DNA from: Paenibacillus albidus
GTDB lineage: Bacteria > Bacillota > Bacilli > Paenibacillales > Paenibacillaceae
Direction of reading: 5' to 3'
NCBI RefSeq assembly: GCF_014644435.1
Contig: NZ_BMKR01000025.1
Span: 1-64,000, forward strand
Length of the DNA: 64,000 bases
Part shown: positions 49,663 to 58,872 of the stretch, one piece after another
How positions within the stretch are numbered: the stretch's first letter is position 1
Layout of the letters: each line of letters opens with the position of its first letter
Position numbers and translations under genes: made by a program
Notes under the pieces: model-generated
Database searches by the model: none
Told to the model about the DNA's origin: nothing
The model's input: the letters and a program-made list of their open reading frames with translations, nothing else

Positions 49663-50658
49663 ATGCAATCTGAAAGACTGACATTAAAGCGGTTCAGAAT
49701 AGTGAAACTGATGTTATCTATCTACCGGATGAGGGCGTTCAAGGTTCTTTTTCCGCTCTCCATCATAGCATTGGTATATTTGCAAGGGCAGCATGAACTG
49801 AAGCGGGTTCATCTGGGGCGTACGTTGTATGAACTGAAGCTGGTGCCTGCCCCGTTGATTATGCAGATGATGGGCATGGGCCTGCTCGCAGTGGCTGTGA
49901 TGAGTGCCTATGATTATTTAATCAGGGCCCAATTCCGGATAAAAATAGGGCTGTGGCGTACCTTCCATTATGCGTGGATTGCCAATACATTTAATAATTT
50001 GATCGGCTTCGCCGGGGTGGCCGGCGTGGGTCTGCGGACACTGCTGTACAGAAAAAGTGGTGTGCCTCTGTCGGTGCTGACGCCAGCCATAGTATTTCTG
50101 TCGCCGCTTATGGTCTCGGGCTTGTCCTTGCTCGCCTGGGGCAATCTCATCGGGCTTCTTCCGGCTGGCATGTTATTCAAAGAGCATTATTGGCTTGGAT
50201 TTGCCGTATGGGGAATGGCGCTTTATTTGCCTTTGTTTGTGCTAGTGCAGCGTTCATCGCTTTTTGCCAAATGGATGAACAAGGATCGGCAAAGAACCCC
50301 TTGGGTGACAGTGGCCGCATCTTTAGGCGCTTCACTTCTGGAATGGGCCTTTGCCGGTGTGACCTTCTGGACCATTGGAAACTGTTTGCTCGGTGGTGTA
50401 CCCTTCATACCTATTTTCGGTATTTTTATTGTTGCCGCCATCGCCGGTATGCTGAGCATGGCGCCTGGCGGCATCGGCGCATTTGATCTGATTGCGCTGC
50501 TTGGGCTTACTCAGATGGGCTATGAACCCGATCAGGCGGTGGCGGTGCTTGTCATTTACCGGATGTTCTATTATATCGTTCCTTGGCTCATCGGACTTGT
50601 ACTGGCCGCATTGGAGATTGGGCTGCAAGGGCGGAAGTTTTTCCGGCGCAGGGACTAA
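49663..50658 (+). CDS. YbhN/UPF0104-type flippase-like membrane protein
   Basis: A 331-residue membrane protein with about eight hydrophobic segments, similar to the N-terminal flippase half of MprF (lysylphosphatidylglycerol synthase transmembrane region). Typical motifs are RTFHYAWIANTFNNLIGFAGVAGVGLRTLLYRKSGV, and MLSMAPGGIGAFDLIALLGLTQMGYEPDQAVAVLVIYRMFYYIVPWLIGL. The synthase domain is absent. It may move or position lipids. GTG 49645 is in frame; ATG 49663 is used because GAGG lies upstream, though neither start is strongly supported. Confidence 0.88.
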   Translation: MQSERLTLKRFRIVKLMLSIYRMRAFKVLFPLSIIALVYLQGQHELKRVHLGRTLYELKLVPAPLIMQMMGMGLLAVAVMSAYDYLIRAQFRIKIGLWRTFHYAWIANTFNNLIGFAGVAGVGLRTLLYRKSGVPLSVLTPAIVFLSPLMVSGLSLLAWGNLIGLLPAGMLFKEHYWLGFAVWGMALYLPLFVLVQRSSLFAKWMNKDRQRTPWVTVAASLGASLLEWAFAGVTFWTIGNCLLGGVPFIPIFGIFIVAAIAGMLSMAPGGIGAFDLIALLGLTQMGYEPDQAVAVLVIYRMFYYIVPWLIGLVLAALEIGLQGRKFFRRRD

Positions 50659-50690
50659 GGGAGGCGCCCATCCCGCGGAGCGTGGTCCAT

Positions 50691-52370
50691 TCAGGAGCAT
50701 ACCCATAGAACGGCGGCGCTTAGTACAATACAGACCAAGGCGATTGTATCGCGGGTAAGCCAGACGAGAACATAGGACGGGGTCCGTTTCTTCCTGGGGT
50801 CATAACCGCGTGAATCAATGGCTGTTGCCAGCTCGTCGCCCATGCTGATGACCAGGATCAGCAGCGGTACGATCAGCAGCGAGATCTGACGGGGAGTCCA
50901 GTGTGCCAGTCGGCCCTTTTGCCTCCCGCGCGAGCGAAGCGCCAGCTGCAGCTGGGCCAGTCTTTCGAGTATCCAGGGAACGAACTGGAGCGTAATGGAT
51001 ATCGCCAGCGACCAGTTACGTGTGCGAATGCCCAGGCGCTCCAGAGGGGCGATGGCCCACTCAAGCCCTTCGCGCAGCGGAGCGCCTGTAGTCGTCTCTG
51101 TGAACAGGAAACCTATGGCGATCAGCAACAGGAAGCGGAGCACAGCAAGGCCTCCTTGTAGGAACCCTTCACCGGAGAAGCCCAGAGGGCCAAGTGTAAA
51201 GTCCGGAGAATCCCAGGATAACGCCGACAGCAGCCATAGAAAGAGGAACATCACAAGAAACGGACGGAAGAACCGGAGCATCCGCTTCCAGGGGATTTCT
51301 GCTGAGAGAAGCAGTCCCCCTATCATGGCAGTGGCCAGGAGCAGTGGAAGAAGTGCCCCCATCCTTAAAATGACGATGGAGCCCAGAGCCATGCCCAGCC
51401 ATTTGACGCGCGGATCGAGCGAAAGCCAGCGGTCTGTACGGGCGGCTGTTTCGGGTTCCGGAGCTTTGGGCGGAATGGGGGGCAGCTGCCGTTTTTCCCC
51501 AGAAAGCAGGTGTCCGGCACTGATTGTTGTTCCTGGTTCCCTGCTGCTGCCCGGGATCGGCAGCGGATGGCTGCGGAGCCCGCTCAGCAGCTCGTCCAGG
51601 CTGCGCGGCTTGTGTTGCGGTTCAAGCCGGCCCCGCTCCCGGAGCGTTCGCCCGATTCTGATGTAGGCAGGGGCCGTAAGGCCTGCAGCGTACAGCGGGC
51701 CCGGATCAGCGTTCAGCGGGTCCACAGAGCCGCTATAGCAGACTGCACCCTGTGATAGCAGAACAACCTGATCAGCAAGGGGCAGGAAGCTGTCCAGATC
51801 GTGAGTGCCGATCACAATCGTAAGTCCGTCTGCTCTAAGCTGCTGCACCTTGTCCAGTAATGCCGCAGCAGCTGGAGGGTCAAGCCCGGCTGTAGGTTCA
51901 TCAAGAACCAGCAGCCCCGGGTGGGCAGCGATGGCTCCGGCAATACAGACGCGCCGCTTCTCCCCGCCGCTGAGCAGGAAGGGAGAGCGGCGGCTGTAGG
52001 ATTCATAGGGCAGTCCCACCTGTGCCAAGGCGCTGCGAACCCGTTCTTGCCATAGCGGCTTGGGTACTCTGTGCTGCTCCAGCCCGTATTCTATATCTTT
52101 ATAGACAGTGCTTGCAAACAACTGGGTTTCCGGCTGCTGGAACACCATTGAGGCGATCGGCCGGGCAGACTCTTCATCATTCTCCCCGCAGCTGATGCTG
52201 CCCGAGTCCGGCTGCTCCAGCCCCGCAATTAAACGCAGCAGGGTGGATTTGCCGCTGCCGGTGACCCCGCACAGGACGGTAAGGCTTCCTTGTTCGATAT
52301 TCAGGCAGATCCCGTGCAAGGCAGGCTTGCGGTCGTATTGATAGAAGACATTCTCCAGCTGAATTCTCAT
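50691..52370 (-). CDS. fused ECF transporter: EcfA ATPase and EcfT transmembrane subunit
   Basis: A 559-residue fusion. Residues 1 to about 230 form an ECF-type ATPase with Walker A GVTGSGKST, Q-loop VFQQPETQLFA, signature LLSGGEKRRV and Walker B LLVLDEPTAGLDP. A linker of about 85 polar residues (Pro-rich) leads to an EcfT unit (about 315-559) with five hydrophobic segments and the two Ala-Arg-Gly coupling motifs seen as LALRSRGRQKG and AIDSRGYDP. These subunits are normally separate genes. It overlaps the second ATPase gene by four bases (ATGA). With bioY nearby it completes a biotin importer. Confidence 0.93.
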   Translation of the reverse strand: MRIQLENVFYQYDRKPALHGICLNIEQGSLTVLCGVTGSGKSTLLRLIAGLEQPDSGSISCGENDEESARPIASMVFQQPETQLFASTVYKDIEYGLEQHRVPKPLWQERVRSALAQVGLPYESYSRRSPFLLSGGEKRRVCIAGAIAAHPGLLVLDEPTAGLDPPAAAALLDKVQQLRADGLTIVIGTHDLDSFLPLADQVVLLSQGAVCYSGSVDPLNADPGPLYAAGLTAPAYIRIGRTLRERGRLEPQHKPRSLDELLSGLRSHPLPIPGSSREPGTTISAGHLLSGEKRQLPPIPPKAPEPETAARTDRWLSLDPRVKWLGMALGSIVILRMGALLPLLLATAMIGGLLLSAEIPWKRMLRFFRPFLVMFLFLWLLSALSWDSPDFTLGPLGFSGEGFLQGGLAVLRFLLLIAIGFLFTETTTGAPLREGLEWAIAPLERLGIRTRNWSLAISITLQFVPWILERLAQLQLALRSRGRQKGRLAHWTPRQISLLIVPLLILVISMGDELATAIDSRGYDPRKKRTPSYVLVWLTRDTIALVCIVLSAAVLWVCS

Positions 52371-53179
52371 AGAATACCCTCCAGATCCGCCTCGGTCAGC
52401 GGCAAGTGCCGAAGAGGCCAGCCCTGTGTCTGCAGCAGACGCCCGATGGTGATGACCGGGGACGGTGTCCAGTTCAGCCTGTCGGGAATTTCACTGCCGT
52501 AGAACAGAGTGCGGGGGTCACCGTCATAGACGAGTCTGCCGGTTTCCATGACAGCGATACGCGGGCTGTCAGCGAGCTCCTCCATCTGCTGGGTCACCCA
52601 AAGCACCGTGGTGCCCTGGTGCCATAGTTGCCGGGCCAGGTCCAGAATATCCTGTCTTCCGCCAGGGTCCAGCATTGAGGTGGCCTCGTCAAAGACAATC
52701 ATCTCCGCCTCCAGCGCGATGCAGCTTGCTATGGCCAGCCGCTGCCGCTCCCCCCCGGAGAGTGTGGACACCTTGTGCGCCGATTTATGGGATAACCCCA
52801 CCTGCTGCAGGACCCGCTCGATCCGTTCTTTCATCTCACCATAGGCCAGACCGCGGTTCTCCAATCCAAACGCGACATCCTCAAATGGCGTAGAGCCGAC
52901 CGTCTGGGCTTCGGGATTCTGAAAGACCAGTTGGATCTTCTGTTTAACTGCGGTTCTGGCTGCCGGAGTTCGCAGGTCCAGTCCGGCAGCTGTAAGGCTG
53001 CCTCCGGAAGGCCGGTTCAGGCCGTTGAAGATGCGGATCAAAGATGATTTGCCGCTGCCGTTCCCGCCTGTGAGCGCAACCCACTCTCCCCGGCCGATCC
53101 GTATAGAAATCCCCTGCAATACCGCCAGCCTTTGCTGCCCGTCTGGGAAGGATAAGCTCAAGTTGTGTGCTTCAATCAT
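52367..53179 (-). CDS. ecfA: ECF transporter ATP-binding protein
   Basis: A 270-residue ECF ATPase, the partner of the fused subunit. Walker A GGNGSGKSS, Q-loop LVFQNPEAQTVGSTPFEDVAFGLEN, signature LSGGERQRL, Walker B MIVFDEATSMLDP and His-loop WVTQQMEEL are intact, and the ECF-type Q-loop (NPExQ) is clear. The first gene of the minus-strand pair, overlapping the fusion gene by four bases. Divergent from bioY across a 173-base gap, which argues for a dedicated rather than a shared energy module. Confidence 0.93.
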   Translation of the reverse strand: MIEAHNLSLSFPDGQQRLAVLQGISIRIGRGEWVALTGGNGSGKSSLIRIFNGLNRPSGGSLTAAGLDLRTPAARTAVKQKIQLVFQNPEAQTVGSTPFEDVAFGLENRGLAYGEMKERIERVLQQVGLSHKSAHKVSTLSGGERQRLAIASCIALEAEMIVFDEATSMLDPGGRQDILDLARQLWHQGTTVLWVTQQMEELADSPRIAVMETGRLVYDGDPRTLFYGSEIPDRLNWTPSPVITIGRLLQTQGWPLRHLPLTEADLEGIL

Positions 53180-53352
53180 CTTCAGCCTGCTCTCTTCATA
53201 ACTGTAGTCTCCATATTTGATATAGATTATAGCAAATATATAAAGATTGATGTATATGGAGCAGGGTGATATATTGGTCCCTAGAAGAAGCAGAGGTACC
53301 CTCCTTCAGCGGATTCATCTTAAATTTACTGTACAATGGAGAGATTCCTGAC

Positions 53353-53961
53353 ATGAACAAATGGTCGACACGGGGTTTAATATTCAGTGCTTTATTCGCC
53401 GGGGTGATGATAGCCATGAGCTATATCAAATTCGCATTGCCCTTCTCCGCCGTACCCATCACGCTTCAGACACTGGCGGTAATGCTGGCCGGTTCGATTC
53501 TGGGCGCGCGTTACGGTACGCTGGCGGTCCTTATAGTTATAGGACTTGCCGCTGCGGGGTTCCCGGTGCTGGGCGGAAGAGGAGGCTTGGCCGTGCTTGC
53601 GGGTCCGACGGGCGGTTATATTTTCTCCTGGCCGTTCGCAGCCTTCCTGATTGGTCTGTTGGCCCAGCGCATGAAGCAGAACAACCTTACATTCGTCAAA
53701 TTGGCCTTCGTTAATTTTATCTTTGGAGCTCTGCTGGTCTACCCGGGGGGAGTGTCCTGGCTTGCGTATTCTACCGGAATGGATAGCTGGGGCAAAGCTC
53801 TGACTGCGGGCATGTGGCCGTTTCTGCCGGGTGATACCGTGAAGGCACTGCTCTGTGCCTCTGTCGTATCGGCCGTCTGGAAGGTATATCCGATCGAGCG
53901 TATCCTGGACAGCAGCCACGGCGTCTGGCTGGATGAGGAGAAAGCACGGGTTATCCGTTAA
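53353..53961 (+). CDS. bioY: biotin transporter substrate-binding subunit BioY
   Basis: A 202-residue S-component with six hydrophobic segments. Motifs PITLQTLAVMLAGSILGARYG and GRGGLAVLAGPTGGYIFSWPFAAFLIGLLA are diagnostic of BioY biotin carriers. ATG 53353 is preferred because the longer frame from 53266 begins with an unlikely leader and AATGGAGAG precedes the ATG. The adjacent divergent EcfA and EcfA-EcfT genes provide the energy module. No BirA-type palindrome is seen in the intergenic gap. Confidence 0.94.
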   Translation: MNKWSTRGLIFSALFAGVMIAMSYIKFALPFSAVPITLQTLAVMLAGSILGARYGTLAVLIVIGLAAAGFPVLGGRGGLAVLAGPTGGYIFSWPFAAFLIGLLAQRMKQNNLTFVKLAFVNFIFGALLVYPGGVSWLAYSTGMDSWGKALTAGMWPFLPGDTVKALLCASVVSAVWKVYPIERILDSSHGVWLDEEKARVIR

Positions 53962-54007
53962 ACCCGGGCACTAAAGCGGCTGGAACCATGCGGTTCCGGT
54001 GCGGCAC

Positions 54008-54064
54008 AAAGAGGGATGTTCCCACAGCCACTTCATTCATGGCCGTGGGGGCACCCCTCTTTAT
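54008..54064. terminator. terminator between bioY and amylase genes
   Basis: AAAGAGGG...TTCCCACAGCC pairs with GGCCGTGGGGG...CCCCTCTTTA, followed by TTATTATTG. A smaller hairpin, GGAACC ATGC GGTTCC, precedes it at 53982-53997. Confidence 0.8.
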
Positions 54065-54090
54065 TATTGTTTCCGGGCCTCTGGGCTGTC

Positions 54091-55557
54091 CTATGCTTCT
54101 TCCTCATCGGGCAAAGCCCATACGGAGACGCTCCCCCCATTGACATGGAAGGTGGCCCATCCGTTTTCCTCAATGGATATGCCCTCTTCACGGTTATGGG
54201 TCAGATCGATCCAGACTTCACCGGCACGCTGCTCCCCGACGAACATTCTTTTCTCGCCGTCAGCCCCGTTTGAGATGACTACGGCGCAGCCGGAGCCCTC
54301 GAATTCCGGAGCGCCATGGCGGACCCAGCCAATCGTATTGGCATGGTCGAAGTAATCATCCTGTTCCCCGTAGGCCTTGTGGCGGCGGGCATACAATAGA
54401 GGATTCAGGGCGTCTTGTTTGCCCTCTATCGGCATGGGGCCGCCAATACCGAAATAATCTCCGTAGAAGACAACCGGATATCCGTCACGCCGCAGCAGGG
54501 TCAGAGCATACGCGCTTGGCTTGAACCAGTCGTCAATCCAGGATTCCAGCGCTTCATGCGGCTGTGAATCATGATTATCCACAAAGGTTACAGCGTGGGT
54601 GGGGTGAGTCTGTACCAGTGTGTCCTCAAAAATCTTGGATAGATCAAAGTCTCTGCCCGCCAGGGAAGCTTCATGCAGCTTGTAATGAAGAGACACATCA
54701 AACAGATCAATCTGATAATCGATTGTATCAAGGAATTCGCGGCAGGCATCCAGATTGGAGTTCCAGAATTCGCCTACAATGTAGAAGTCCTTACCGCGCT
54801 TTTCAATCATTTCCGCAGCAAATTCTTTAATGAATTCATGGTTGATGTGTTTGATGGCGTCAAGACGGTAACCGCTGCACTGCAGGGTATCGACCAGCCA
54901 TTTGCCCCATTCCTTCATCTCTTTGTTGACATCCGGGTGGCTGTAATCAATATTGGCGAACATCAGGTAATCGTAATTGCCGAACTCATCATCGACATTT
55001 TCGTTCCAGGTCTTGTTCTCGGCGGCAATGCGGAATACCCCTCTCCGCCCTTCACGGGCATCGAAATCGGTACCGTTGAAATGCTTGAAGTTCCATTTAA
55101 ATGCGGAATAGGTATCTCCCCGGCCGGGAAATGTGAACTTGGTCCAGCCATCTATCTCAAACGGTTTCGAGATTTCCTTGAGCCGATTCTGCGGGTCCAC
55201 CTCGATTACTTTAAAAACTTCCGTCTCATCGGCTCCTGCTTTGTGATTCATCACCAAATCTACATAAACGGCGATGCCGTTTTTTTGGCATTCGGCTATG
55301 GCTTCAACCAGTTCCTGCTTGGTACCGTATTTGGTGCGCACAGTCCCCTTTTGATTGAATTCGCCCAGATCGTACAGGTCATACACGCCATAACCTGTAT
55401 CCTCGGCCGAGATGGCCTTCGTAACCGGAGGGACCCATACCGAATCGATGCCTATGGCCTTTAGTTCAGGCGCCATTTCAGCCAGACGCTTCCAGTGTTT
55501 TCCGTCTGCGGCCACATGCCACTCAAAGAACTGCATCATTGTATGATTTCTCTTCAT
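54091..55557 (-). CDS. cytoplasmic alpha-amylase (GH13)
   Basis: A 488-residue GH13 alpha-amylase close to the GH13_5 cytoplasmic/liquefying group. The four regions are DLVMNH, GYRLDAIKHI (nucleophile Asp), VGEFW (acid/base Glu) and FVDNHDSQP (Asp). The start MQFFEWHVAADGKHWKRLA is typical. No signal peptide is present with ATG 55557, which follows AAGGAGG at eight bases; a longer frame to 55911 is not supported. It hydrolyses internal alpha-1,4 links of imported maltodextrins or glycogen. Confidence 0.95.
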   Translation of the reverse strand: MKRNHTMMQFFEWHVAADGKHWKRLAEMAPELKAIGIDSVWVPPVTKAISAEDTGYGVYDLYDLGEFNQKGTVRTKYGTKQELVEAIAECQKNGIAVYVDLVMNHKAGADETEVFKVIEVDPQNRLKEISKPFEIDGWTKFTFPGRGDTYSAFKWNFKHFNGTDFDAREGRRGVFRIAAENKTWNENVDDEFGNYDYLMFANIDYSHPDVNKEMKEWGKWLVDTLQCSGYRLDAIKHINHEFIKEFAAEMIEKRGKDFYIVGEFWNSNLDACREFLDTIDYQIDLFDVSLHYKLHEASLAGRDFDLSKIFEDTLVQTHPTHAVTFVDNHDSQPHEALESWIDDWFKPSAYALTLLRRDGYPVVFYGDYFGIGGPMPIEGKQDALNPLLYARRHKAYGEQDDYFDHANTIGWVRHGAPEFEGSGCAVVISNGADGEKRMFVGEQRAGEVWIDLTHNREEGISIEENGWATFHVNGGSVSVWALPDEEEA

Positions 55558-55798
55558 ATGCCATGCCTCCTTGTATCGTTCTAATCTATAAAAGCTGTTT
55601 TGTTGGATAAGGAATATGAAGAGCGGACAGGCACTCGCCGAAGCAAGAGCGATTCCTAACCTACTAATACCCTTGCAGAACCGGTTTTTAATCATCTGCC
55701 GCGAATATTGTTGCATCTTTAGCTTGGGTACGCTCAAGGATGTGCTCTTATGGAATTGGGCTACAATAAAAGGAAGTGCGTCTATTAAGGAGATCTGC

Positions 55799-55968
55799 AT
55801 GGGAATCTGTATAAATTTCTGGAAGTACGCGAAGTGGTCCTGGCAGCTGGTGTTGGCGCCGAAGTGGAAGGCTCGCACAGACAAGAGTATTATATCCAAA
55901 AGGAGCTGCAATATCTGGAAAAATATTTACTCCGCCAAGCCCTGCAAGGAAAATCATATCTATACTAG
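55799..55968 (+). pseudogene. possible frameshifted small gene
   Basis: AAGGAG at 55787-55792 sits six bases before ATG 55799, but that frame gives an odd, Trp- and Cys-rich product. One base out, from 55801 to TAG at 55966-55968, the sequence reads as a protein-like stretch (NLYKFLEVREVVLAAG, then HRQEYYIQKELQYLEKYLLRQ), about 56 residues. A single base lost just after the ATG would join the two. No family is recognised. It is either a pseudogene, a sequencing error, or chance. The rest of 55558-56010 shows no gene. Confidence 0.35.
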
Positions 55969-56010
55969 CAGCCGGGAAAATAACCTTCGTCATTTTGGAA
56001 ACCGTAGTCA

Positions 56011-56056
56011 GCAAAACAGCGATTCTCACGTTACCCGGAGAATCGCTGTTTTGCGT
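56011..56056. terminator. strong hairpin terminator
   Basis: GCAAAACAGCGATTCTC (56011-56027) pairs perfectly with 56038-56054. It sits downstream of the small open frame and of the minus-strand DUF72 gene. It is nearly identical to the hairpin at 31756-31799. Confidence 0.8.
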
Positions 56057-56107
56057 TATTGGCCGACTGCGATAGTGGGGGGTTGTCCGCCGAATACAGG
56101 CTATAAT

Positions 56108-56950
56108 TCAGAATAGATCCATCTGACGCGGAGCCAGTCCACCGTCTACTCCGAGCAGTGTCTGAAGCTCTTTGGCATTGTCCGTTGCGTCACCGCCGGA
56201 GTTATTATTGAAGACCACGTACAGCTCGCGGCAGCTCTTTTCCAGTTCCAGCAGCCGATCTTTCCACTCAGTCAGCTCTTCGGTGCTGTACCGGTAGAGG
56301 TAGCGCAGCTTGCGCCAGTCCGGATGGCTGCTCTGATGCCAGCCGCCGACATTGCGGCCATGCAGACGCACATAGGTTCGTTCCGGTGAAGTGGCAACCG
56401 CTACAATGGGAATGGAGCCCGAGCCCGCTTGGGGTTCATCCACGACTGTATGAATCCAGCCCTCCCGTTCCATGAACTGCAGGGTCCGTTCCCGGAACTC
56501 GGGATTGTACCAGGATTCGTTGCGGAATTCGAGGGCGCAGGGCACATCAAGCATCCGCTCTTTGGTCTCCCGGAGCAGCTCCACATTCTCCTTGGTGCAG
56601 GCGAACCAGGGCGGGAATTGAAACAAGGCCATCGCCAGCTTGCCCGCTTCCCTAACCGGCTGGATGGAAGTATGAAAGGCCTGGAACATTTCATCTGTGG
56701 TCTTAAAATAATTTTTTTTGCCGCGGAGATGTCCTGTCATGCCTTGATAGGCTTTAACGATGAATTCAAATCCGTCCGGGGTCTGGCTGACCCACTTGGC
56801 ATAGTTTTTGACCGGCTGCACGGCATAAAAGGAGCTGTCGATTTCCACAATGGAAAAATGTCCGCTGTAGGTGGGCAGACGGTCCTGTGCTTTGATTTTG
56901 CCATACAGCTCCTCGTGGTCGCCGAAGCCGGTGAGCCCAATCTTTATCAT
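56108..56950 (-). CDS. DUF72 domain protein (YecE-like)
   Basis: A 280-residue protein of the DUF72/YecE family, a TIM-barrel-like fold of unknown function. Family features are the N-terminal IKIGLTGFGDHEELYG, the FSIVEIDSSFYAVQPVKNYAKWVSQTPDGFEFIVKAYQGMTGH segment, LAMALFQFPPWF and the C-terminal YVVFNNNSGGDATDNAKELQTLLG. AGGGAG precedes the ATG. Some members lie near nucleic acid or lipid genes, but no function is established and none is suggested by the neighbours. Confidence 0.92.
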   Translation of the reverse strand: MIKIGLTGFGDHEELYGKIKAQDRLPTYSGHFSIVEIDSSFYAVQPVKNYAKWVSQTPDGFEFIVKAYQGMTGHLRGKKNYFKTTDEMFQAFHTSIQPVREAGKLAMALFQFPPWFACTKENVELLRETKERMLDVPCALEFRNESWYNPEFRERTLQFMEREGWIHTVVDEPQAGSGSIPIVAVATSPERTYVRLHGRNVGGWHQSSHPDWRKLRYLYRYSTEELTEWKDRLLELEKSCRELYVVFNNNSGGDATDNAKELQTLLGVDGGLAPRQMDLF

Positions 56951-57242
56951 AGCATCTCCCTCCTGTTCTGCACGATTAATGAGCCTTAGTTAAACATTAT
57001 GAATCTGATATACTTGAGCATGTATATAACGGGAAACGCAGCAAAGACTCCCAAACCGATTATACCGTCTGGGAGCCGTTTGGATCAAAAAGAGAGGCGG
57101 AACAACTGTCCGGTTGTACGGGTCTCTACAGTAGAATAGTTGTCATGATGTCTTATCAAGAACTTACCCCTGTCATGAAAAATCAAACAAACGTGGGCGG
57201 GGAGTGAGCCCGTTCTCCAACATTATGGAAAGGGAGTTAGAG

Positions 57243-58097
57243 ATGAAACCTGAATTTGAGCAGCTGAGCCCGCATATTCTGCTGATGCATGCCACACATG
57301 AGACAGACCGGCCGATTGTGGCAGCTATTATGGGGGAGCGGCGTACGCTTCTGATGGATGCAGGCAATTCGCCTGCCCATGCCGCGCTGTTTCGCGAAGA
57401 ATTATCCAGGCGCGGCTACCGGCAGCCGGATCTTCTGGCATTAACCCATTGGCATTGGGACCACAGCTTCGGGATGTCCGGCTGGAATTTGCCTGCGGTT
57501 GCCCATAGCGGAACCGCAGGCATGCTGGCTCATCTTGCGGGCCTGGATTGGTCGGACGAATGTCTGGACACCCTTATCGCTGAAGGGATTCTTAATGGGG
57601 ATAGCGCAGAACACATTCGCAAGGAATATGGAGATCCGAAGAAGATACAAATCATCCAGCCGGATATTGTGTTTAGCGACCAGCTTGTCATTGATCTCGG
57701 GGGAATCACCTGCGAACTAAGGCATGTTGGCGGGGATCATACCGCCGACTCTTGTATTCTTCATGTCAAGGAAGATGATATTCTGTTCCTGGGAGATGCC
57801 CTTGGCCCTTCTGTTTATGGCGGACCGCGAAGGTATAGCAGCTCGGAATTTCTGCGGCTGCTCGGCATTGCTTACGGATATGAGGCACAGTGGTATGTGG
57901 AGTCGCATGACAGGCCGATGAGCAATGAAGCCTTCCGCGCCGAGCTGAGGTCCTGGGAACGCCTTGCCCGTGTAGTTGATGTTTTTGGAAATGACCGTGA
58001 GCGGGTGGCCCTCGAAATAAAAGGATACCTCAAGCTGGACCAACTGCCGGAAGATCTGCTGAAGGGCATTGAATATTTCATGGCAGGCGCACAATAA
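57243..58097 (+). CDS. metallo-beta-lactamase-fold hydrolase
   Basis: A 284-residue MBL-fold enzyme. The metal site THWHWDHSFG supplies the HxHxDH motif; further ligands are expected in HVGGDHTADSC (His), FLGDALG (Asp) and ESHDRPMS (His). ATG 57243 follows AAAGGGAG; the longer frame from 57204 has no site. The family covers hydrolases of thioesters, lactones and phosphodiesters; the substrate here is unknown. Upstream, 56951-57242 holds a possible hairpin near 57043-57087 but no gene. Confidence 0.9.
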   Translation: MKPEFEQLSPHILLMHATHETDRPIVAAIMGERRTLLMDAGNSPAHAALFREELSRRGYRQPDLLALTHWHWDHSFGMSGWNLPAVAHSGTAGMLAHLAGLDWSDECLDTLIAEGILNGDSAEHIRKEYGDPKKIQIIQPDIVFSDQLVIDLGGITCELRHVGGDHTADSCILHVKEDDILFLGDALGPSVYGGPRRYSSSEFLRLLGIAYGYEAQWYVESHDRPMSNEAFRAELRSWERLARVVDVFGNDRERVALEIKGYLKLDQLPEDLLKGIEYFMAGAQ

Positions 58098-58232
58098 ACC
58101 AAGAGTCTCCCTGCCCGATAGACAAACAAAAGCCTCAGTCACAGTCGGCAGTCTTCTCAAAGTAATGTATAATTGAGGCCTAAGAGAGATGGTTTCTTTA
58201 ATTTTCAGCGTGGATGGGGAGAGCGGCGGGTA

Positions 58233-58847
58233 ATGTACAATCTGGATATTATGTCCTGGCTGACAGAGGATAAGCTGCTGTATTTAATGGAGCAGTATCG
58301 TTCATTCGGCCCTTTTCCGGGCATCGCCTTAACTTTTATGAAGTCCTTTGTGCCTCCTTTGCCGACGATTGCGATTGTGGGGCTCAACGGTGCGGTGTAC
58401 GGGCTGTGGCTCGGTTTTTTATACTCGTGGATTGGACTGGTGGCCGGCTGTGTGACCACATTCCTGATTATCCGCAAAATTAGCTCACATGCTTATGTGC
58501 GTAAATGGTCGCTGCGGCCGAAGGTTGCTAAGGCGATGAAGTGGGTACGGCAGAGCGGGTTCAGTTATGTTTTTCTGCTTAGTATATTCCCGGTGGGGCC
58601 GTTTGTGGTGATTAATATGGCTGCCGGGCTGGCCGGGATGAAGCTGCGTTCGTATCTGCTCGCGCTTATGGCCGGCAAAGCCATTATGGTCTTTGTGGTT
58701 TCTTATATCGGCAACGATGTGGAGCGGTTTATCCGCCACCCTGCGGAAGGGATCTATGTGCTGCTGTTCATCGGCCTCTCCTTGTGGGGCGTCAAGGCTA
58801 TTGAAGCGCGGTTCTCCAGAGCGGGAAGAGAAGGCGGAAGTAAGTAA
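58233..58847 (+). CDS. TVP38/TMEM64-family membrane protein
   Basis: A 204-residue membrane protein of the VTT/DedA-like (SNARE-associated) superfamily. FGPFPGIALTFMKSFVPPLPTIAIVGLNGAVYGLWLGFLYSWIGLVAGC and the later FSYVFLLSIFPVGPFVVINMAAGLAGMKLRSYLLALMAGK are typical; four to five hydrophobic segments. Relatives are linked to lipid scrambling or undecaprenyl-phosphate recycling. ATG 58233 follows GGGGAG. The downstream aldo/keto reductase starts 25 bases later, so the two may be co-transcribed. Confidence 0.9.
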   Translation: MYNLDIMSWLTEDKLLYLMEQYRSFGPFPGIALTFMKSFVPPLPTIAIVGLNGAVYGLWLGFLYSWIGLVAGCVTTFLIIRKISSHAYVRKWSLRPKVAKAMKWVRQSGFSYVFLLSIFPVGPFVVINMAAGLAGMKLRSYLLALMAGKAIMVFVVSYIGNDVERFIRHPAEGIYVLLFIGLSLWGVKAIEARFSRAGREGGSK

Positions 58848-58872
58848 ATTTCCTGGGAAGAGGTGGCTGTGA

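Noticed and set aside
53266..53352. T-box-like GGTACC in the bioY leader
   Set aside because: Only a fragment resembles the T-box core; no specifier or anti-terminator structure is seen.
55616..56116. 166-codon plus-strand frame
   Set aside because: Composition is unlike a protein (Trp/Cys/Ser-rich), it runs through a terminator hairpin, and another phase looks more protein-like.
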